Below are positions 45,188 through 53,698 of a DNA stretch of 64,000 nt, piece after piece. Origin of the DNA: Fredericiella sp038205395 (lineage in GTDB: Bacteria > Chloroflexota > Anaerolineae > Caldilineales > Caldilineaceae); NCBI GenBank assembly GCA_038205395.1, contig JBBRBX010000014.1, positions 1 through 64,000 of the forward strand. The letters run 5' to 3'. The position numbers and the translations under genes were made by a program. How positions within the stretch are numbered: position 1 is the first letter of the stretch; each line of letters opens with the position of its first letter. The notes under the pieces were generated by a model that searched no databases, was not told the DNA's origin, and saw only the letters and a program-made list of their open reading frames with translations.

Positions 45188-45964
45188 ATGAATCGCCACC
45201 TGGCCTCCCGCCCACAACCGCTTGGCTCCAACTATGCGGTGCATCTGCCTGCTTTTGAAGGGCCGCTGGATTTGCTGCTCCACCTGATTGAAACGCAGGA
45301 ACTGGATGTCAGCGCCATCAGCCTTGTAGCAGTCACAGATCAATATTTGCAGACAATGGCGCAGTTGGAAGAGATAGAGCCGGGGGCGCTGGCGGATTTT
45401 CTGATTGTAGCCTCACGTCTGCTTTACATTAAATCGTATCACCTTCTGCCTAAGCCGCGCCCCGCCAGCGAGGAGGATGAAGATGAGGCGAGCGGCGACG
45501 CATTGGTGCGGCAGCTGCTGGAGTATCGCCAATTCAAAGCCGTAGCCGGTCTGCTGCGCGTGCGCGAACAACAGGGGCTGCGGGTATACGTGCGGGCCGC
45601 ACCGCGACCAGATGCATCGCGGCGGTTGGATCTGGACAATCTTGATGTGGTGCGGCTGCAGGCTGCGCTGCGCAAAGTGCTGCAGCGGCTGCCGATAGAT
45701 TCGCCTATGCCGCGTGTAAAAACTTACTCAATCACCGTGGCCGAACAAATTGACAATGTGCGCGCTTTATTGCACCGGCTCAGTACAGAAGAGGAGCAAG
45801 CGTCACAGCTTTCGTTTCAGGCGCTCTTGAGCCGAAGCGCCACGCGGCTGGAAGTGATCGTCACCTTTCTGGCAGTGTTGGAACTCTTCAAGCTGGGTGA
45901 GATTGAGGTTGTACAGTCAAGCCTTTTTGCTGACATCATGCTGGCGAGGGTGCTTACCGGGTGA
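45188..45964 (+). CDS. scpA: Segregation and condensation protein A
   Basis: Kleisin subunit of the SMC-ScpAB chromosome condensation complex. The N-terminal helical domain begins with the hallmark VHLPAFEGPLDLLLHLIETQELDV, then ISLVAVTDQYLQ and FLIVASRLLYIKSYHLLPKP. The C-terminal winged helix contains VVTFLAVLELFKLGEIEVVQ-type sequence. Length of 258 is normal. It starts 15 bases after the giant wall protein gene, so may be co-transcribed with it. scpB is not in the window. Confidence 0.95.
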   Translation: MNRHLASRPQPLGSNYAVHLPAFEGPLDLLLHLIETQELDVSAISLVAVTDQYLQTMAQLEEIEPGALADFLIVASRLLYIKSYHLLPKPRPASEEDEDEASGDALVRQLLEYRQFKAVAGLLRVREQQGLRVYVRAAPRPDASRRLDLDNLDVVRLQAALRKVLQRLPIDSPMPRVKTYSITVAEQIDNVRALLHRLSTEEEQASQLSFQALLSRSATRLEVIVTFLAVLELFKLGEIEVVQSSLFADIMLARVLTG

Positions 45965-46586
45965 TGAACTGTTCCAGCGCCGTGCGCAATTGCGTATAGT
46001 CAGTCGTGACGGGAAACTGTGGGAATTGCGCAATTACGTTGTCGGGAGGGCAGTAGAGAATACCCCGGTCTGCCTCCGCCAACATCAGCGTGTCGTTGTA
46101 GGAATCACCCACCGCCACCGTGAAAAATCCAAGCTGCTTAAAAGCAGCCGCTGCTTTGCGTTTGCCGTCGCTGGTGCGCAAGCGGTAACCTGTCAGCATA
46201 CCGCCATCATCCATTAGCAGCCGATGGGCAAAAACGGTTGGATAGTGCAGCTTGGCCAGAAATGGCGTGACAAACTCGTAGAAGCTGTCGGTAATAACAA
46301 CGATCTGGGCATAACAGCGCAGCCAGTCCAGAAATTTTACGGCGCCTGCCAGCGGTTCCATGGCGGCGATCACCGACTGGATGTCGGCCAAAGTCATTCG
46401 CTCGCGTGCCAAAATATCTATGCGGTAGTGCATTAGTTGGTCGTAGTCAGGCACATCGCGCGTAGTAAGACGCAGCTCCGGCAGATTGGCGCGTTCGGCG
46501 ACAGCGATCCAGATTTCGGGTAGAAACACCCCTTCGAGGTCAGCGGCGACAAGCAGCGGTTGATCGAGTTGTGTAGGCGAAGACAT
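45954..46586 (-). CDS. thrH: ThrH-like phosphoserine phosphatase / homoserine phosphotransferase
   Basis: HAD-superfamily enzyme closely resembling Pseudomonas ThrH: motif I ADLEGVFLPEIWIAVAE (D-x-E instead of D-x-D, as in ThrH), TTRDVPDYDQLMHYRIDIL, motif II VVITDSFYEFVTPFLAKL, GYRLRTSDGKRKAAAAFK, and motif III VAVGDSYNDTLMLAEA. ThrH dephosphorylates phosphoserine and can pass phosphate to homoserine. Length of 210 is normal. It overlaps the 3' end of scpA by 11 bases in convergent orientation. Chloroflexota assignment of activity is by family only. Confidence 0.9.
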   Translation of the reverse strand: MSSPTQLDQPLLVAADLEGVFLPEIWIAVAERANLPELRLTTRDVPDYDQLMHYRIDILARERMTLADIQSVIAAMEPLAGAVKFLDWLRCYAQIVVITDSFYEFVTPFLAKLHYPTVFAHRLLMDDGGMLTGYRLRTSDGKRKAAAAFKQLGFFTVAVGDSYNDTLMLAEADRGILYCPPDNVIAQFPQFPVTTDYTQLRTALEQFITR

Positions 46587-46741
46587 GAATCAGTCCGGAA
46601 TCAGGCGGAAGTTAACTTGGTGAGTCTACCAGAGACAAGAAGGGGCAGTCAAATACCCTTTCCGTAGAAGGAAAATTCGCATAGTAGTTAGGTCGGTCAG
46701 TGTTTTATCCGGAATTCAGTATGTGCTACTTTGAGAGGTGA

Positions 46742-46957
46742 TTAACCGGCATAGGCGAGTGCTCTATCTAGAAGATGAGCCAGTTCGTCACTGCTGCGGC
46801 TGGGCCGCCTGGCGCTAGCTGGGATATCTGCGGCTGTGGCAGCAGGCGACCAATCAAATTCCCAACTAAGCGACCAAGTTGACCGGCGCTGTGGCATGGA
46901 TATGCTGGTGCTGGTGGCACGGTTGCGTAAAATATAATTGTCGCTGGAATGAGACAT
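46742..46957 (-). CDS. Doubtful small reading frame (71 aa)
   Basis: A 71-codon frame starting MSHSSDNYILRN and ending DELAHLLDRALAYAG lies in the noncoding stretch. It is Ser/Arg-rich, has no convincing ribosome site and no recognised domain, though its C-terminal helix looks protein-like. It could be an orphan gene of the element or chance. Confidence 0.2.
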   Translation of the reverse strand: MSHSSDNYILRNRATSTSISMPQRRSTWSLSWEFDWSPAATAADIPASARRPSRSSDELAHLLDRALAYAG

Positions 46958-47505
46958 GGCGGTATCTTCGACTTATGGATGAATCGTGCGAATCAATAAG
47001 AGCGTACTCCTACTCAGTTACGTACCCTAACCGTTGTGTATCTTACTCGTGTAAACAGGCATATGCCCTGCGTCAACTGAGATTGGATTCGGACTGTTGG
47101 GCTACGGCCTCTCGGCGTAGCAGTTGGGGCAGTGGTTTTGGGAGCAGTGGTTTTCGAGATATAGAAAGAAAGGAAAATTAAACGAGTAACATGACGCAAT
47201 TAAATGACTCTTTTCTTTCGTCATGCATCGCAATTCGCATAGTGAATAGAGCGCTGCTGCTGGTTTGAACGCAAGTACACATTCCCGCTGCCCTTCGCCA
47301 TAAGTCGATCTTGTTTGTATCTATGTACCGCCCCAACTTGAAGAGCAATCAAACCTTCTTGTGTTGCCCTCCCTCGCACCGCCGCTTACACGCCTCAGCA
47401 GACGTGCTGCGCACGAGTGCACTTGCGGCATAGATGCGAACAGCAACTGTTTTTGATTTGTACATATTATGTTGATTTAAGCTATTTAACTTACAAGATT
47501 AGTTG

Positions 47506-47534
47506 TTGACATTGGAGGTAATTCATGATTGAAT
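47506..47534 (+). promoter_or_regulatory. Candidate promoter of the recombinase gene
   Basis: A perfect -35 TTGACA (47506-47511), 17-base spacer and a weaker -10 TTGAAT (47529-47534) lie about 30 bases before the recombinase ATG, in AT-rich DNA. A ribosome site AGGAG precedes the ATG. Confidence 0.5.
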
Positions 47535-47566
47535 AAGAGTAATTAAATTTACAGGAGACAATTACT

Positions 47567-48505
47567 ATGCGCAAAAAAGAGTTTCTGCCGCCCACCGTTC
47601 CATCGTCGCCTGCTGAAGTGCAGTTGGCGTTTGACTCGACTATTTTGGCCGGCCAGCTGGCACCTTCCAGCATGGCTATGTACCAGCGCGACTTTCAGGC
47701 GTATGTGCGCTTTGCCGGCAGCGCAGAAGCCGCAGTGGAGGCGGCCACCCTGGCACGCTGGCGCACGCATCTGGCTCAGGAAACAACGATGAGCCCCAAC
47801 ACGATCAACCGTATGCTCAGCGCCGTAAAGCGGCTTATGCGCGAGGCATCCATCCAAGGCTACATTCCCGTTGCCGCAGCGAGCGCATTTGACAACATTG
47901 CAGGCGTCAAAAGCGCCGCCCTCAAAGATCGCATCAAGTCTACCTCCCGAACACGCATAGAACCTACTGCTATGCGAAAAATGTGTGATGCACCAGACGA
48001 TAAGGTGCTGCTGGGGCTGCGCGACACCGCCCTGCTCTCCACGCTCGCCAGCAGCGGTTTGCGCGTCAGCGAGGTGGTGGGGCTGACAAGCGAGCAGATC
48101 AAAGCCAAGGGCGCGGGCTATGTCGTTTTTGTGCGCGGCAAGAATGATGTTGAACGCCGCGAGGCGCCGCTCAGCCGCGAAGCCTACAGCCACATAGAAG
48201 CATGGCTGGCTGCGCGGCCGGTGCACTGCAATGTCATTTTCACCGCTTTCTCGGGGCGCGGCGAGCGTGCTACGGAGCGCCCGATGTCAGCGGTTTCTAT
48301 CTGGCGGGTGGTGCGCAAATATGCTGCCGGGTGCGGCGTCGACAACGTCAAGCCGCACGACTTTCGTCGTTTTGTCGGCACACAGTTGGCGCGCAGCAAT
48401 CTACGTATGGCCCAGAAAGCCTTGGGACACAAACGGTTGGAGACGACAGCCCGTCACTATATCTTAGATGAGTTAGAGGCAGGTCTTACAGACGATCTGT
48501 ATTAA
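47567..48505 (+). CDS. Tyrosine recombinase / integrase (Xer-like)
   Basis: A 312-residue site-specific recombinase. The N-terminal SAM-like core-binding domain (about residues 20-100) is followed by the catalytic domain with the full set: Arg in SSGLRVSEVVG, Lys in VRGKNDVER, His-x-x-Arg in KPHDFRRFVG, His in KALGHKRLE and the nucleophile Tyr in TTARHYILDE. Its size and compactness are like XerC/D or small integron/transposon integrases rather than phage integrases. It stands alone next to an AT-rich noncoding stretch, with no phage or transfer genes. Its 3' end overlaps the in-frame remnant of the next gene by 33 bases. Confidence 0.9.
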   Translation: MRKKEFLPPTVPSSPAEVQLAFDSTILAGQLAPSSMAMYQRDFQAYVRFAGSAEAAVEAATLARWRTHLAQETTMSPNTINRMLSAVKRLMREASIQGYIPVAAASAFDNIAGVKSAALKDRIKSTSRTRIEPTAMRKMCDAPDDKVLLGLRDTALLSTLASSGLRVSEVVGLTSEQIKAKGAGYVVFVRGKNDVERREAPLSREAYSHIEAWLAARPVHCNVIFTAFSGRGERATERPMSAVSIWRVVRKYAAGCGVDNVKPHDFRRFVGTQLARSNLRMAQKALGHKRLETTARHYILDELEAGLTDDLY

Positions 48506-48802
48506 TTCCGCACGCAGTAGCTGGGCGACTGCCGCGCCTTCGCTAGTTGTTGGGGCCGGCGTGGAAAGTGCGGCAACAGTAGCGGCGGTGCGTGATGTCT
48601 GCACTGGTACGGATGGGACCGCCACAGACGCAGCAGCAGCCGGTTGCGTCGCTGTAGCAGCCGGGCCTGGGGGCGTGACGGCCGATTCTAGCGCAGCTGC
48701 AAGGCTGGCTGTGGTGGCTGTGCCCGCGACGCCCTCCCGCTGCGCATCTGGTGTGAACATAGACGCTGCTGTTTGGATCGGGGTCGGAGCAGATGTCCGC
48801 GT
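48473..48802 (-). pseudogene. In-frame 3' remainder of the Thr/Pro-rich protein beyond a stop codon
   Basis: After the TAA that ends the main frame, the same frame continues without another stop for 109 codons: TRTSAPTPIQTAAS, then Ala/Thr/Pro-rich sequence similar to the preceding tail, ending AQLLRAELIQIVCKTCL-stop. The matching composition and identical frame indicate that one longer gene (about 536 codons, 48473-50083) was interrupted by a nonsense codon. Its last 33 bases overlap the recombinase gene. Confidence 0.55.
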
Positions 48803-50083
48803 TTATGTTGGCGACAGTACAACAGTTGCCGTGACTGTGCTAGTGCTGGTTGCAGCAAGTGCAGCCATGGCCGTTTGGGTTGGGACAGATGTTGCCGTTT
48901 TGGTTACAGTCGGCGATGGGGTAAAGGTCGCCGTGTTGATGCTGGTGGCCGTCGGTGCAGTTGTGGTTGTGGCTGTCGCTGTTGGCGGCTTGGTTGCTGC
49001 TGCCGTAGCCGTAAGTGCGGGCGTTGGCGTCCGTGTTGGTGATGGTGCGAAGGTTGCCGGTTTGGTATTGGTTGCCGTCGGTCCAGCTGTGGCTGTAGCA
49101 GTTGGCAATTTGGTTAGCGTGGCCGTCGCTGTAGGAACAGGGGTCGCTGTACTTGTCGGCGGCTGCGTTGCCGTTGGCGGCTTGGTTGCCGTGGCGGTGG
49201 CCGTAGGGATGGGCGTCGGTGTCCGTGTTGGCGCCGGCGTGGAAGCGGCCGTGCTGGTACTGGTGGCCGTCGGTGCAGTTGTGGCTGTCGCTGTAGCCGT
49301 TGGCAGCTTAGTTGCCGTACTGGTAGGCGGTGCGGCCGCTACAGCTTGCGCCGGCGCATCAACGACCAATCGCACCGGGGTCGCTGTCGCCAACACTTTA
49401 CCCCCGGCATCCAATGAACTGAGGCCAAAGGCATAGACGCCCGGCAGACGGACATCGGCATCAAAACGCCAGCGACCCGCTACGTCGGCAAGCGTCTGGC
49501 CAATCAACCGGCCACCGACAAAAATTTCTACCGTCGAACCTGGCTCGGCAGAACCGCTGAGTGCCACAGCGCCTGTGTTCAGGCTGGCGCGCAAGAGGTT
49601 GTCATCCAACGTTGGTGCACGCACTGTAACCGACAAGACACTTACACTGATCGGCTCGCTGCCGGTAATGACCTGGCCCAGGTCGTTGAGCACATCAACA
49701 GCCAAAGAATAATCGCCGGGTGCAGCCACACGCGCCAGCAGACGCCATGTGCCGTCAGCTGCTGCCGTAGTGGTTCCCAACGTCTGCCCATCCAAGCGCA
49801 CCTGCACGCTGGAGCCGGGTTGGGCGGAGCCGGACAACTCTACGGCGCCGGCTGCAACTGTTTCACCTGTGAGCGGAGAGATAAGTACGGGAGCCGAGAT
49901 AACAGCTTGGGCGGTAAAGGTCGGCAGGGGCGCCAGTTCAACCACCGGCGGCAGCAACTGCTGCTGCTCCTGGCAACTGCGGGTGACGAAGAGAACGATA
50001 GCAAGAACCGACAGCAGCAGCAGTACAGCAAACTTGGAGCCATCAAGCCATCGGATCGAACGCGGTGAACGGCGCGCTGGCAT
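48803..50083 (-). CDS. Membrane-anchored Ig-like protein with Thr/Pro-rich tail
   Basis: A positively charged N-terminus and one membrane helix (FAVLLLLSVLAIVLFVTRSC, about residues 18-37) anchor the protein. Two bacterial Ig-like units follow at about residues 60-155 (SPLTGETVAAGAVELSGSAQ) and 160-245 (NTGAVALSGSAEPGSTVEIF). The C-terminal 170 residues are a long PTATAT/PTRTPTP-type Thr-Pro tail, typical of exposed, possibly glycosylated stalks in Chloroflexota. The frame ends at a TAA beyond which the same frame continues (see 48473-48802), so the tail is probably shortened by mutation. It starts 3 bases after a small membrane-protein gene. Confidence 0.75.
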   Translation of the reverse strand: MPARRSPRSIRWLDGSKFAVLLLLSVLAIVLFVTRSCQEQQQLLPPVVELAPLPTFTAQAVISAPVLISPLTGETVAAGAVELSGSAQPGSSVQVRLDGQTLGTTTAAADGTWRLLARVAAPGDYSLAVDVLNDLGQVITGSEPISVSVLSVTVRAPTLDDNLLRASLNTGAVALSGSAEPGSTVEIFVGGRLIGQTLADVAGRWRFDADVRLPGVYAFGLSSLDAGGKVLATATPVRLVVDAPAQAVAAAPPTSTATKLPTATATATTAPTATSTSTAASTPAPTRTPTPIPTATATATKPPTATQPPTSTATPVPTATATLTKLPTATATAGPTATNTKPATFAPSPTRTPTPALTATAAATKPPTATATTTTAPTATSINTATFTPSPTVTKTATSVPTQTAMAALAATSTSTVTATVVLSPT

Positions 50084-50086
50084 GTC

Positions 50087-50293
50087 TTACTGTCCTTTAG
50101 TGGATTTTGCGGATGAGTGAGAGGTCTGCAGCGCGTCAAGCCGGTTTTGCACCTCGTCAAGGCGGCGGCGCAGTTCCTGGTTCTCGCGACGCAGTTCGGC
50201 CAGGCTGCGCCGCCAGAACAGCCAGTCGATCAGCCATTCAATCAACCAACCCAGAAGGAGACCACCAATCAGTGCTAGCCAAATTTGCTGCAT
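50087..50293 (-). CDS. Small membrane protein with coiled-coil tail (68 aa)
   Basis: A single membrane helix (IWLALIGGLLLGWLIEWLID) followed by a charged coiled coil (LAELRRENQELRRRLDEVQ, heptad Leu/Glu pattern) in the cytoplasm. The ATG at 50293 has GGGAG nine bases upstream; the frame is open further upstream but without a ribosome site. The stop is three bases before the next gene (the Ig-like protein), so they form an operon. No named family recognised; it may tether or organise the membrane Ig-like protein. Confidence 0.7.
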   Translation of the reverse strand: MQQIWLALIGGLLLGWLIEWLIDWLFWRRSLAELRRENQELRRRLDEVQNRLDALQTSHSSAKSTKGQ

Positions 50294-50395
50294 ATACTGC
50301 GTCTCCCGTCCGAATATCTGCGTCGCTGTTGCCTGTCTGTGGCGTAAAGGCTCAATTGTTCTTTCTACCATAACTTAGTACTGGTGCAAAGACAG

Positions 50396-50421
50396 CCACC
50401 CTGCCACCCTGCCACCCTGCC
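50396..50421. repeat. 8-bp microsatellite (CCACCCTG)x3
   Basis: Three exact tandem copies of CCACCCTG plus two bases lie between the divergent small membrane-protein gene and the inositol-phosphatase gene. Confidence 0.85.
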
Positions 50422-50494
50422 GTGTAAGCACACAGGACACAGCAAGGCGCTGAAATTGCATAGAGCGAAAGCAGGGGGGATAATACGAGGCAAT

Positions 50495-51298
50495 ATGAAT
50501 CCGACAAGAGAAGAGTATCAACCTTATTTGCAATTTGCCGCTGCCCTCGCTGCGGAGTGCGGAAAAAGCGCTGTGGAAACCTTTGGACAGCATCGCGCCC
50601 GGCGCAAGAGTGACGGAACCCTTGTAACGAAGACTGATGAACAGATCGACCGTCTGATCTCAACACGTATTAGCGAAGCTTATCCCAGCCACGCTATCTT
50701 AAGCGAAGAACGAACCACCATCTACGATCCCAAAGACACCTTTACCTGGGTGGTGGACCCGCTGGATGGCACGACGAATTTTACGCACGGGCTGCCTATC
50801 TGGGGCGTCAGCATTGCATTGCTGCATAATGGCCATCCGGTGATAGGCGTGCTGGACTTTCCACTGCTCAACGAGCAGTACCAAGCGGCGCTGGGCCAGG
50901 GGGCGACTCGTTTGGGCGTGCTGATCGCCACCTCCCCGATTACACAGGCGGATGATGAACAATTTATCGTGAAGTGCACGCGCACGGAGCGTCTCTATCG
51001 GCTGACCACGCCGCTGAAACCGCGCATTTTGGGCAGCGCCGCCTATCACTTGTGCAAAGTGGCCGACGGCACGGCGCTTGCCGGCATTGAGACTACGCCA
51101 AAAGTCTGGGATCTGGCGGCTGCCTGGCTGATTGTTCGTGAAGCCGGGGGTGTCGTCGTCACTGCCGCCGGCGAGCCGATTTTCCCTTTGGCTGATGAAC
51201 GCCGTGACTATGGCTCGCTCTCCATCACCACCCTGACGGCCGCCAATCCGTCTATCATGCAACATCTTGCTGCGGCAATGCACGTGCGAACGCCGTGA
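50495..51298 (+). CDS. Inositol monophosphatase family phosphatase
   Basis: Mg-dependent, lithium-sensitive phosphatase fold. It shows RKSDGTLVTKTDEQIDRLI, the metal-binding Glu in AILSEER, the family signature WVVDPLDGTTNFTHGLP, and the second metal site KVWDLAAAWLIVREAGG. The substrate could be inositol phosphate, histidinol phosphate or 3'-phosphoadenosine nucleotides; none is settled by sequence. A histidinol-phosphatase role is possible since hisB is not nearby, but this is speculation. The ATG at 50495 has GAGG upstream. The stop overlaps the next gene's GTG by four bases. Confidence 0.9.
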   Translation: MNPTREEYQPYLQFAAALAAECGKSAVETFGQHRARRKSDGTLVTKTDEQIDRLISTRISEAYPSHAILSEERTTIYDPKDTFTWVVDPLDGTTNFTHGLPIWGVSIALLHNGHPVIGVLDFPLLNEQYQAALGQGATRLGVLIATSPITQADDEQFIVKCTRTERLYRLTTPLKPRILGSAAYHLCKVADGTALAGIETTPKVWDLAAAWLIVREAGGVVVTAAGEPIFPLADERRDYGSLSITTLTAANPSIMQHLAAAMHVRTP

Positions 51299-51708
51299 CT
51301 GACATACTGACCAGCGGCGACAGTCGCACAACAATTCATAAGCGCAGCGCCGACGGCGGCGAAATTGCCGTCGGTTTTGTGGGTGCAGACAATTCCATCT
51401 ATCGATTGCGCTGGGGGGAAGGGAAAGTTGTCGGTCGCATCGACGACCAGTGCCGCGTCTTTCGTCGCACTGCCCACGATGAGCGCGAGTTGGGTTATTT
51501 TACGCCTGAAGGACAAGTCTACAGCCACGGGCTTTTTGAGGGAGGAACCATCGGTTGGGTGGACCCTGATGGGGTCGTTGTACAAGGGGGACTGATTTTG
51601 GGTGAAGAGGAAGTCGGCAGCAGCGAAGGCCCCCAGCCATTGGCAGCCGGCGCCGCTCTGCTGCTCCTGTTTTTACCTGACGACGCCGAAGAAAGTCGCC
51701 GTTTGTGA
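51295..51708 (+). CDS. Small beta-repeat protein of unknown function
   Basis: A 137-residue protein starting at a GTG that overlaps the phosphatase stop (GTGA). Its first 100 residues are short beta-hairpin-like repeats with a recurring G-[FYW]-[VF]-x-x-[DE]-G pattern (VGFVGADNSIY, LGYFTPEGQVYSHG, IGWVDPDGVVVQG). The C-terminal segment AAGAALLLLFLP is hydrophobic and might be a short membrane anchor. It resembles small beta-flower or MORN-like folds but I do not recognise a family. Coupling to the phosphatase suggests a shared function. Confidence 0.65.
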   Translation: MTDILTSGDSRTTIHKRSADGGEIAVGFVGADNSIYRLRWGEGKVVGRIDDQCRVFRRTAHDERELGYFTPEGQVYSHGLFEGGTIGWVDPDGVVVQGGLILGEEEVGSSEGPQPLAAGAALLLLFLPDDAEESRRL

Positions 51709-51715
51709 CTGTGCA

Positions 51716-52576
51716 ATGAAGCAAGCTGAGCAGAACCGGTCCGAGCAGACTTTGGTGACGCCGTCGATCACCTTTTTTTGCCGAAGCTGGGGAGCGGCGG
51801 ACGGCATTCCCGTACTGCTGCTGCACGGCAGCTATGGCACATCGCGCTGGTGGGAGCGATTTGCGCAGGCGCTGCCGGAACAAATTTACGCGGTTGCCCC
51901 CGATCTACGCGGCTGCGGCGGCAGCAGCAAAAGCGTCGCCGGCTATAGCATTGAAGAGCAAAGCAGGGATGTAGAGGCGCTCGTGCAGGCGCTGGATTGG
52001 GACGATTTTCATCTTGTCGCCCATTCCAGCAGCGGGGCGATTGCTGTCGAGTATGCTCTCCAAAATCCGGGCCGGCTCAGCACCTTGACACTGGTCAGCA
52101 GCGTACCCGTTGAGGGTGTTTTTACGCCCATTGACGGCTATATGCTGCTCGAGCAGATGAAGCATGACCGGCCGCTGCTGGCGCAGGCCATCGCCTTACT
52201 GGCGCCGTCTTTGCGTGCACAGCCACAGAAGAGCGGCAACGACAGTCTGCTGCAGACGCTGGTGGATGATGCGCAGCAGATGGCGCCAGCCGCTTTTGTT
52301 GAAGTGGCGCGCGGCCTCAGCCACTGGAATCGGTTTGCCGATGCTTCTCGGTTGACGCTCCCCACCCTGCTGGTGTGGGGCGACCAGGATTCGATTGTAG
52401 ATCGCGCCGCCGCCACACGCACGCTGCTTGCCATTCCGGGCGCCAACAATCTTGAGGTCCTGCGCGGGATCGGCCATAGCCCCATGCTGGAGGCGCCACA
52501 GCGGCTGTCGGATATTTTTGTCGATTTTATCACACAGGACTTTGCCGGCTTTGCCAACATCCGTGACACGCTTTGA
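51716..52576 (+). CDS. Alpha/beta hydrolase
   Basis: An alpha/beta-hydrolase fold of about 286 residues: VLLLHGSYGTSRWW (oxyanion-hole strand), DLRGCGGSSK, nucleophile elbow VAHSSSGAIAVEYA (Ser in H-S-S; the first Gly of G-x-S-x-G is Ala), acid in LVWGDQDSIVD and His in GIGHSPMLEAPQ. A helical cap (about residues 140-215) suggests an esterase/lactonase-type enzyme. The substrate is unknown. The ATG at 51716 follows the previous stop by seven bases. It converges with the ABC importer operon. Confidence 0.85.
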   Translation: MKQAEQNRSEQTLVTPSITFFCRSWGAADGIPVLLLHGSYGTSRWWERFAQALPEQIYAVAPDLRGCGGSSKSVAGYSIEEQSRDVEALVQALDWDDFHLVAHSSSGAIAVEYALQNPGRLSTLTLVSSVPVEGVFTPIDGYMLLEQMKHDRPLLAQAIALLAPSLRAQPQKSGNDSLLQTLVDDAQQMAPAAFVEVARGLSHWNRFADASRLTLPTLLVWGDQDSIVDRAAATRTLLAIPGANNLEVLRGIGHSPMLEAPQRLSDIFVDFITQDFAGFANIRDTL

Positions 52577-52628
52577 TGCGTCCAATCCGATTTGGCTGTT
52601 ATAGCGCCAGATGCTCGAAAATCATCCG

Positions 52629-53681
52629 CTACTTCATGCCTGTTGTGGCAATCCCGGTCGTGATAAAGCGTTGAAGGATGGCAAACACGAGTGTTATTGG
52701 CAGCAGCGTCATGACGGTCATCGCCAGCACATAGTGCCACTGTACGTTTAACTCACCTTGAAACGAAGCAAGCCCCACCTGCAGGGTAAACAATTCACTG
52801 CGGCTCAGCACAATTAGCGGCCACAAAAAATCGTTCCATCGCCACATTACCGAGAAGATGGCCAGCACCGCCAAGGCAGGGGCCGCCAGTGGCATGACGA
52901 TCTGCCAATAGACGCGCCACTCCGAAGCGCCATCGATACGTGCTGAGTGTATCAATTCATCAGGGATGGTGAGCATATACTGGCGCAGCAGAAAGACGCC
53001 GGTCGGCGTGGCTGCGCCGGGGATGATGACGCCCCAAAGATTATTGCTCCAACCAATGTCGGTGATGACCAAAAAGACCGGCACGAGGATGACCGAAATG
53101 GGAATCATCAACGTGCTCAAAATGAGGATGAATATGACGGTTCGCCCGCGAAACTCGTACTTAGATAAGGCAAAAGCCGCCATACTGTTGATAACCAGGG
53201 TAATGAGTGTGGCGGCCACCGTGACGACAATGCTGTTACGCAGGTAAATCAAAAAGTTAAAGCGCGCCAGCGGCTCAATATAATTTTCCGTGGCCAACCG
53301 CAACTCGCGCAGGTCCTGACGCTGGTTAATGTTGACTTTGATGATCTCCTCCGGCGCAGCCGGATCAACCATTTGCGCTTCAATACCCACACGGCGCACC
53401 TGCGCCAATGTACGCACGCTGCCATCTCCCATAGTTACATTATACAAAGGCAGCGGCTGGTCGTAGCCTTCTACCTGGATACTCTTCTGATCATATGGCA
53501 GCAGGTCGGGTGGAAAACGCACCAACGCCGCTGGGGTTTTGAAGGACGAAAGCACCAACCAGACGATGGGGACAAACATGATCAGGGTGCCCAAGGTAAG
53601 ATAAAGGTAGGTGAACGCATCCGACCAATGCAGCCGGCCTCGGCCTCGCGTGCGCGTTAAGAATTCTCCTGCGGTGGACAT
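52629..53681 (-). CDS. Sugar ABC transporter permease (MalG/UgpE type)
   Basis: Inner-membrane subunit of a carbohydrate importer of the CUT1 class. About six membrane helices and the ATPase-contact EAA loop HSARIDGASEWRVYWQIVMP are present. Between the first and second helices there is an unusually long extracytoplasmic insert (about 110 residues, from YDQKSIQVEGYDQ to NYIEPLARF), which may touch the binding protein. A good ribosome site (AAGGAG) precedes the ATG at 53681. It is the last gene of the operon SBP-permease-permease; no ATP-binding subunit is nearby, so a shared ATPase encoded elsewhere is expected. Confidence 0.92.
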   Translation of the reverse strand: MSTAGEFLTRTRGRGRLHWSDAFTYLYLTLGTLIMFVPIVWLVLSSFKTPAALVRFPPDLLPYDQKSIQVEGYDQPLPLYNVTMGDGSVRTLAQVRRVGIEAQMVDPAAPEEIIKVNINQRQDLRELRLATENYIEPLARFNFLIYLRNSIVVTVAATLITLVINSMAAFALSKYEFRGRTVIFILILSTLMIPISVILVPVFLVITDIGWSNNLWGVIIPGAATPTGVFLLRQYMLTIPDELIHSARIDGASEWRVYWQIVMPLAAPALAVLAIFSVMWRWNDFLWPLIVLSRSELFTLQVGLASFQGELNVQWHYVLAMTVMTLLPITLVFAILQRFITTGIATTGMK

Positions 53682-53698
53682 GATAAGCTCCTTTACGC

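Larger units (their letters stand above)
46587..47566. other. Long, comparatively AT-rich intergenic stretch upstream of the recombinase
   Basis: About 980 bases without a convincing gene. Base composition falls below that of the neighbours, and the last 120 bases before the recombinase are strikingly AT-rich. A short direct repeat (GCAGTGGTTTT twice, near 47130-47155) is visible. I found no terminal inverted repeats, tRNA or flanking direct repeat that would mark an att site. The stretch probably belongs with the recombinase as part of an acquired or decayed element. Confidence 0.5.

Noticed and set aside
46879..47181. Plus-strand frame of 100 codons in the intergenic stretch
   Set aside because: Trp/Cys/Ser-rich composition, no ribosome site and no protein-like pattern.
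48561..49436. Plus-strand open frame of 291 codons opposite the Thr/Pro-rich gene
   Set aside because: It is a Val/Ala/Gly repeat produced by reading the Thr/Pro repeat on the other strand; no start signal or domain.
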